Assembly (NCBI RefSeq): GCF_014652095.1
Contig: NZ_BMYD01000002.1
Coordinates: 186,001-250,000 of the forward strand
Direction of reading: 5' to 3'
Source: Cognatilysobacter bugurensis
Lineage (GTDB): Bacteria; Pseudomonadota; Gammaproteobacteria; Xanthomonadales; Xanthomonadaceae
DNA: 64,000 nt
Both the position numbers and the translations under genes were made by a program. The notes under the pieces are model-generated. The model had not been told where the DNA came from. It saw only the letters and a program-made list of their open reading frames with translations, and ran no database searches. How positions within the stretch are numbered: the first letter of the stretch is position 1; the number at the start of each line of letters is the position of its first letter. Shown piece by piece: positions 59,907 through 64,000 of the stretch.

Positions 59907-60321
59907 GCATTGCGTGTTTGTGACTGACGCTTGCGCGCCGCAGGCGTCGTTCGATCACGTATGGGTTCTAAGTCGCCGCGCAACGTGTCGCGAGGCGCGG
60001 CAAAACAACACGCGCCGCCCGCGTTCACAGGCAGGCCTGCGCGCTCAGGCGTTGAAGGGTGCTGGCTGCGTTCGGCCCATCGCGATGTGCCGAGCACGCG
60101 CAAAGCGCGGACGCGAAGCGGGACGGTGTCGGCTTGCCTGACCAGGTAGCGGCGCAACGGCGGCGGCTGGTGATCGACAGTGCGGGGTGGGCTCGCGTCG
60201 CCGTGGGCCGAATCTGACCATTACCGACCCGCATCCCGCATGGCGGCCATGGACGTCAGCCGCGCACTTTCAGGCGCGACTTATAAACGTCGAGCCCGCT
60301 GGACGCAGTTGACAGGCGCAC
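59907..60321. other. Intergenic region, no supported gene
   Basis: About 415 bases between the charged protein and the KGG gene end. The open frames are short, overlap on both strands, and show no ribosome-binding site. No repeat or hairpin stands out until the terminator at its right end. Confidence 0.4.
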
Positions 60322-60350
60322 AAAAAAGCACGGGCGCAGTGCGCCCGTGC
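60322..60350 (-). terminator. Strong terminator of the KGG protein gene
   Basis: On the minus strand GCACGGGCGC and GCGCCCGTGC form a perfect 10-bp stem around a three-base loop, followed by TTTTTT. It is 20 nt after the stop of the KGG gene and is a clear Rho-independent terminator. Confidence 0.92.
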
Positions 60351-60370
60351 AATTTCGATCCAACGGTGAC

Positions 60371-60622
60371 TTAGCGGTTGCCGCCGCCGCCGCGATTGCC
60401 ACCACCGTTGCTCGCCTGGCCGCCCTTGCGGCCCGCCTCGCGCGCTTCTTCCGAGGTGAACTCGTGCGCGTTTCCACTTTCGTGCGCGGCGCGGCCGCCC
60501 TTCGACGCGATCTCGCGCTGCTTGTTCTCATCCATCGATGCAAAGCCGCGGTTGCTGGAACCCTGGTTGCCATTGCCGCCCTGGTTCCCGCCCTGGTTAC
60601 CGCCTCGGTTCTGGTTCGCCAT
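60371..60622 (-). CDS. Stress-induced protein of the KGG-repeat family (83 aa)
   Basis: The small protein opens with a Gly/Asn/Gln repeat (QNRGGNQGGNQGGNGNQG), then GFASMDENKQREIASKGGRAAHESGNAHEFTSEEAREAGRKGG, which contains the two KGG motifs of the stress-induced bacterial KGG family (Pfam KGG), and ends with a Gly/Asn tail. Family members such as GsiB of Bacillus are general-stress, hydrophilin-like proteins. It has no Cys or Trp. A GCAGGAG site 8 nt before the ATG and a strong terminator point to an abundant transcript. The GGNQ repeat is a tandem of a 4-residue unit. Confidence 0.93.
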   Translation of the reverse strand: MANQNRGGNQGGNQGGNGNQGSSNRGFASMDENKQREIASKGGRAAHESGNAHEFTSEEAREAGRKGGQASNGGGNRGGGGNR

Positions 60623-60950
60623 CGTGTCTCTCCTGCTACGGGGGATGAAAGCGGGCGCGTGTCGCGGAGCCCGCTGCGGTCCTCTGTGGGACCTGCGAGA
60701 CACCTTGCCGACGCCCGCGTTAGCCGCGGCAGGAGGAAACGTTGGGCCGCAATTAACGGCGTTCATCGATTCAGATCGCGTGCGCTGGCGCTTCGATCGA
60801 ACGGTGCCGTGCGGCGGCTTCAAAGGCCGAGAAGCGTGCCTCCGAGGGAGACGGCGCGACAGCGAATTCAGGAAATAAACGGAGCAGCCGCGGGCCCGAA
60901 CCACTGCGCCAGCGGCATCGACCCACCGCGGCCCTCAGCGGCGGCCGAGA
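60623..60950. other. Intergenic region upstream of the KGG gene
   Basis: About 330 bases between the KGG start and the end of the glycosyltransferase gene. It must hold the KGG promoter. CTAACGCG lies 100 nt upstream of the KGG start on its strand. No gene is supported. Confidence 0.4.
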
Positions 60951-61778
60951 TCAAGGCGGCGGGCCTGTCGGCGTCCGGGGCTCGGGCTCGCGCGGTGTGG
61001 CCGTCGGCGTCGGCGCGTCTGGCCCATCGCGCCGCTCGCCGTACCAGAACTCCAGGTCTTGCTTCGAGCGAAGCAATGCACCGCGCCGCCACGCGAAGCG
61101 CAGCATCAAGCGCAGGTGCTCGGTTGCCGCATGAGTGCGCAGCTTCCGCGCCGAGCTCAGCACCGGCGTGGGGACGATGACGAAAGACCCGACTCGCGTG
61201 AGCGCGCGGCTGAACAGGACGTCCTCGCCCGCGTAGTAGCGCTCGTCGAAACCGCCGGCCGCCTCATAGGCCGCCCGCGTGCAGAAGATGAAGCAGCCCG
61301 GCGCGATGCGCGCATTGCGCAGCAGCCAGGTGCTGATGGCCACCGTAATCCGCTCGTGCACCGCCAGCGCACCGCGCAGCTGCAGCCGCGCGCCACCACC
61401 GACGGCGCCGCGCGCGAGCGCTGCCAGTGCCGCCCGCAATGCGGGGTAGGGGACCAGGGTGTCGGCGTCCACGAACACGAGCACGTCGCCGCGCGCCGCG
61501 CGCGCTCCTGCGTTGCGACTCGCCGCGATATGACGATGCGAGACCGGCACCACGCGCGCGCCCGCGCCGAGTGCGATTGCCGAGGTCCGGTCGGTCGACG
61601 CGTCGTCGACCACCAGGATCTCGTACGACCGGCCTACCGCGGCGGCCGCCGCATGCAGCGCGCTCAGCGTCGAGCCCAATAGGCGCGCTTCGTTGTGTGC
61701 GGGCACGATGAACGACAGTGCAGGCGGCGCTGTGTCGGGCAGGGCGGAGCAGTTGACCTCGAACGCGTGCGCAGCCAT
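60951..61778 (-). CDS. Glycosyltransferase family 2 protein
   Basis: The 275-residue enzyme has the GT2/GT-A nucleotide-sugar fold: LSFIVPAHNEARLLGSTLSAL near residue 20, ILVVDDASTDRTSAIA, SRNAGARAARGDVLVFVDADT (DAD metal-binding motif near residue 105), and GGFDERYYAGEDVLFSRAL. It should move a sugar from a nucleotide donor; the acceptor is unknown. The single hydrophobic patch at 145-165 suggests membrane contact. Its start lies only 3 nt after the stop of the MscS gene on the same strand, so the two are co-transcribed. A Pro/Thr-rich tail closes the protein. Confidence 0.88.
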   Translation of the reverse strand: MAAHAFEVNCSALPDTAPPALSFIVPAHNEARLLGSTLSALHAAAAAVGRSYEILVVDDASTDRTSAIALGAGARVVPVSHRHIAASRNAGARAARGDVLVFVDADTLVPYPALRAALAALARGAVGGGARLQLRGALAVHERITVAISTWLLRNARIAPGCFIFCTRAAYEAAGGFDERYYAGEDVLFSRALTRVGSFVIVPTPVLSSARKLRTHAATEHLRLMLRFAWRRGALLRSKQDLEFWYGERRDGPDAPTPTATPREPEPRTPTGPPP

Positions 61779-61781
61779 GGC

Positions 61782-62987
61782 TCAGTGAGTCCTTGCGGGC
61801 GAGGCGCCCGGCCCGTCGGTGTCAGCATCCGCCTCTGCGCCCGGCGATGCCAGTGTGCACGCGCTGGCCTGCTCGCGGCGCTCCGCCGCGCGGGAGCGAT
61901 CGAGCGTGTGCGCCGGTTGTGTCGCGCCGCGCACGACGTTCGCGCGCATCCGGGGCAGCGCTTCGGGATGGTGTGCGTTGAGGAAGTCGATCATGCGCTC
62001 GCGCACCGCGCAGCGTAGGTCGAACAGGTCGCCCGAGTTGCGCGCGCTGACGAGCAGGCGCACCGCGATGGTCGTGCGGTCGGTTTCGGTGACCTGGGCC
62101 ACGCACACGCGGCCGTCCCAGCGGGGGTCCGACTGGCAGATGCGCTCGAGCTCGGCGCGCACCTCCGGCATCGGCGTGCGGTAGTCGAGCCAGAGCATCG
62201 CGTGGCCCAGCAGCTGCGAGGACGTGCGCGTCCAGTTCTGGAAGGGGTGCTCGATGAACCATTGCAGCGGCACGACCATGCGGCGCTCGTCCCAGATGCG
62301 CACCACCACGAACGCGCTCGTGATTTCCTCGACGCGGCCCCATTCGTTCTCGACGATGACGACGTCGTCGAGCCGGATCGGCTGGGTCAGCGCGATCTGC
62401 AGACCGGCGATCAGGTTGCCGAACACCGGTTTCGCCGCCAGGCCTGCGACCACACCGGCGATGCCGGCCGAGGCAAGCAGCGTGGTCCCGATTTCGCGGA
62501 TCGCCGGGAACGTCATCAGCGCGAGCGACACGCCGATCAGCACGACGGTGACCTGACCCATGCGGCTCAGCACGCGCGCCTGAGTCTGAATGCGCCGTGC
62601 CTGCAGGTTGTCGACGACGTCGAGCGGATGGCGCCGCACGATGACGTGCTCGATCGCGCCGACCGCACGCACGATCAGCCAGACCACGCACAGCATGCCG
62701 AGCAGGGCGAGGCCGTGCTGCGCGCGCGCGATCCACGGCGCGGGCAGCGCGGACGAGGCCACGGCCACGCTGAGAAACAGAAGGGGAAGGGCGACGCTCG
62801 CCGGCAGCGCGATGACCTTGACCAACCGCGCGCGCATGCCGTCGGGGTCGTGTCGCACGGCGCGTCGCGAGAGCGTTCGCAGCAGCAGCCGCACTCCGTA
62901 GGCCAGCACGAGTGCGATCAGCAGCGGCCATGCCGTCGCTGCGAAGGCCCCCCAACCGCCCAGATCAGTCGCGCGTTGCAATATCAC
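61782..62987 (-). CDS. Mechanosensitive ion channel, MscS family
   Basis: The 401-residue protein has four helices (about 18-35, 55-80, 88-110 and 140-165) followed by the MscS pore helix and beta domain: LLASAGIAGVVAGLAAKPVFGNLIAGLQI and the DDVVIVENEWGRVEEITSAFVVVR segment are diagnostic. It opens at high membrane tension to release solutes on hypo-osmotic shock. The C-terminal 60 residues are a hydrophilic tail not present in short MscS. It begins with GTG; no ATG precedes the first helix without an early stop. It is the first gene of a pair with the glycosyltransferase and is divergent from the ABC transporter. Confidence 0.9.
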   Translation of the reverse strand: MILQRATDLGGWGAFAATAWPLLIALVLAYGVRLLLRTLSRRAVRHDPDGMRARLVKVIALPASVALPLLFLSVAVASSALPAPWIARAQHGLALLGMLCVVWLIVRAVGAIEHVIVRRHPLDVVDNLQARRIQTQARVLSRMGQVTVVLIGVSLALMTFPAIREIGTTLLASAGIAGVVAGLAAKPVFGNLIAGLQIALTQPIRLDDVVIVENEWGRVEEITSAFVVVRIWDERRMVVPLQWFIEHPFQNWTRTSSQLLGHAMLWLDYRTPMPEVRAELERICQSDPRWDGRVCVAQVTETDRTTIAVRLLVSARNSGDLFDLRCAVRERMIDFLNAHHPEALPRMRANVVRGATQPAHTLDRSRAAERREQASACTLASPGAEADADTDGPGASPARTH

Positions 62988-63069
62988 GACGCCATGCTAG
63001 ACCTTGACGCGTGGACGCAGCGTAGGCAGTCGTTCAGGTGATGGCGTCCGAAACCCGACCGCCGCTAGC

Positions 63070-64000
63070 ATGGCGGCTCGCCTGCCCGCGGATGCCTGCG
63101 TGACGCCGATCCTCTCGATCCGCAACCTGAGCAAGACCTATGCGTCGGGCCACGTCGCGCTCAAGCATGTCGACCTCGACATTGCGCGCGGTGAGCTGTT
63201 CGCGCTGCTCGGCCCGAACGGCGCCGGCAAGACCACGTTGATCGGCATTGTCTGCGGCATCGTGAATGCGAGCGGCGGCACGGTGACCGCCGACGGCCAC
63301 GACATCGTGCGCGATTACCGCGCGGCGCGGTCGAAGATCGGCCTCGTGCCGCAGGAGCTGTCGACCGACTCGTTCGAGACGGTGTGGTCGACGGTGCGCT
63401 TCTCGCGTGGCCTGTACGGCAAGCCGCGCGACGATGCGCACCTCGAGCGCGTGCTGCGCGAGCTGTCGCTGTGGGACAAGCGCGACGCGAAGATCATGAC
63501 CCTCTCGGGGGGCATGAAGCGGCGCGTGCTCATTGCAAAGGCGCTTGCGCATGAGCCGAGCATCCTGTTTCTCGACGAGCCCACCGCGGGCGTCGACGTC
63601 GAGCTGCGTCGCGACATGTGGGCGATGGTGCGCCGGCTGCGCGAGAGCGGAGTCACGGTGATCCTGACCACGCACTACATCGAGGAGGCCGAGCAGATGG
63701 CCGATCGCATCGGCGTGATCGCGCGCGGCGAGTTGCTGCTGGTCGAGCAGAAGGATGCGCTGATGCGCAAGCTCGGCAAGAAGCAGCTCACGCTCACCTT
63801 GCAGGAGCCGCTCGACGCGGTGCCCGATGCGTTCGCCGAGTGGCCGCTGGAGCTCGCCGACGGCGGGCAGGCGCTTGTGTACACCTTCGATGCGCAGGCC
63901 GAGCGGACCGGCATTGCAGGCTTGCTGCGCCGCCTCGCCGAACACGGCATCGATTTCAAGGACCTGCACTCTCGCGAAAGCTCGCTCGAGGAGATCTTCG
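63070..64000 (+). CDS. ABC transporter ATP-binding protein (3' end outside window)
   Basis: The gene runs off the window; about 310 residues are visible. All ATPase motifs are present: Walker [10 protein letters not shown] near residue 45, Q-loop VPQEL, signature [15 protein letters not shown] (about 150), Walker [10 protein letters not shown] and the H-loop [10 protein letters not shown]. This is the nucleotide-binding half of an ABC-2 type exporter (drug, lipid or polysaccharide), and the partner permease gene is expected just downstream. The ATG gives a short leader before the domain; a GTG 11 codons later is an alternative. It is divergent from MscS. Confidence 0.9.
   Translation, partial: MAARLPADACVTPILSIRNLSKTYASGHVALKHVDLDIARGELFALLGPNGAGKTTLIGIVCGIVNASGGTVTADGHDIVRDYRAARSKIGLVPQELSTDSFETVWSTVRFSRGLYGKPRDDAHLERVLRELSLWDKRDAKIMTLSGGMKRRVLIAKALAHEPSILFLDEPTAGVDVELRRDMWAMVRRLRESGVTVILTTHYIEEAEQMADRIGVIARGELLLVEQKDALMRKLGKKQLTLTLQEPLDAVPDAFAEWPLELADGGQALVYTFDAQAERTGIAGLLRRLAEHGIDFKDLHSRESSLEEIF

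Overview
The window is a 64 kb stretch of a very GC-rich (roughly 70 % by eye), gene-dense bacterial chromosome. The best taxonomic clue is a secreted serine protease (14.6-15.8 kb) that reads almost like the alpha-lytic protease of Lysobacter. Together with the S9 peptidase, the CtaG-type oxidase factor and the many c-di-GMP and hybrid-kinase genes, it suggests a Lysobacteraceae/Xanthomonadaceae bacterium (Lysobacter or Luteimonas type). That assignment is inferred. I see no tRNA, rRNA, insertion sequence, prophage or CRISPR array. Because GC is so high, almost every gene has long antisense open frames, which I treated as shadows.

Layout. 0-6 kb: the tail of a cytochrome-oxidase/copper-type membrane block (partial membrane protein, DUF2231, CopD/HemJ-like, CtaG), a dCache-GGDEF cyclase and a DUF2254 protein. 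6-16 kb: an NAD(P)-binding protein, a GAF-EAL protein, an Asp-nucleophile hydrolase, a CHASE hybrid kinase, a ZIP-like membrane protein, small proteins and the alpha-lytic protease. 16-24 kb: DUF2784, a BLUF photoreceptor divergent from a J-domain protein, an S9 peptidase, an ATP-grasp enzyme, and a LytS/LytTR-type two-component pair with small downstream ORFs. 24-33 kb: a PAS-GGDEF-EAL protein, a YqcI/YcgG-family (GntA-like) plus DUF1989 pair, a lone receiver, a GFA enzyme, a second hybrid kinase and transaldolase. 33-39 kb: DUF445, a DUF4130-UdgX fusion translationally coupled to a radical-SAM DNA-repair protein, and a membrane GGDEF cyclase. 39-53 kb: patatin, lipoprotein, hydrolase, FNT channel, photolyase, acid phosphatase, SDR, HMCES/YedK, TspO-like and GAF-PAS-PAS-GGDEF genes. 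53-64 kb: fasciclin lipoprotein, AlkB-type hydroxylase, ZIP transporter, Mn catalase, two SDRs, small hydrophilic proteins including a KGG protein, glycosyltransferase 2, MscS, and an ABC ATPase cut by the window end.

Three themes run through the window. (1) Signalling: five c-di-GMP proteins, two paralogous hybrid kinases, a LytTR pair, a lone receiver and a BLUF protein. (2) Stress and DNA damage: Mn catalase, photolyase, YedK/HMCES, UdgX with its radical-SAM partner, and six dispersed small, Cys/Trp-free hydrophilic proteins that all have near-consensus AGGAG ribosome-binding sites. (3) Little-understood enzyme pairs, chiefly UdgX/radical-SAM and GntA-like/DUF1989. These, and the small-protein set, are the most promising places to look for undescribed biology.
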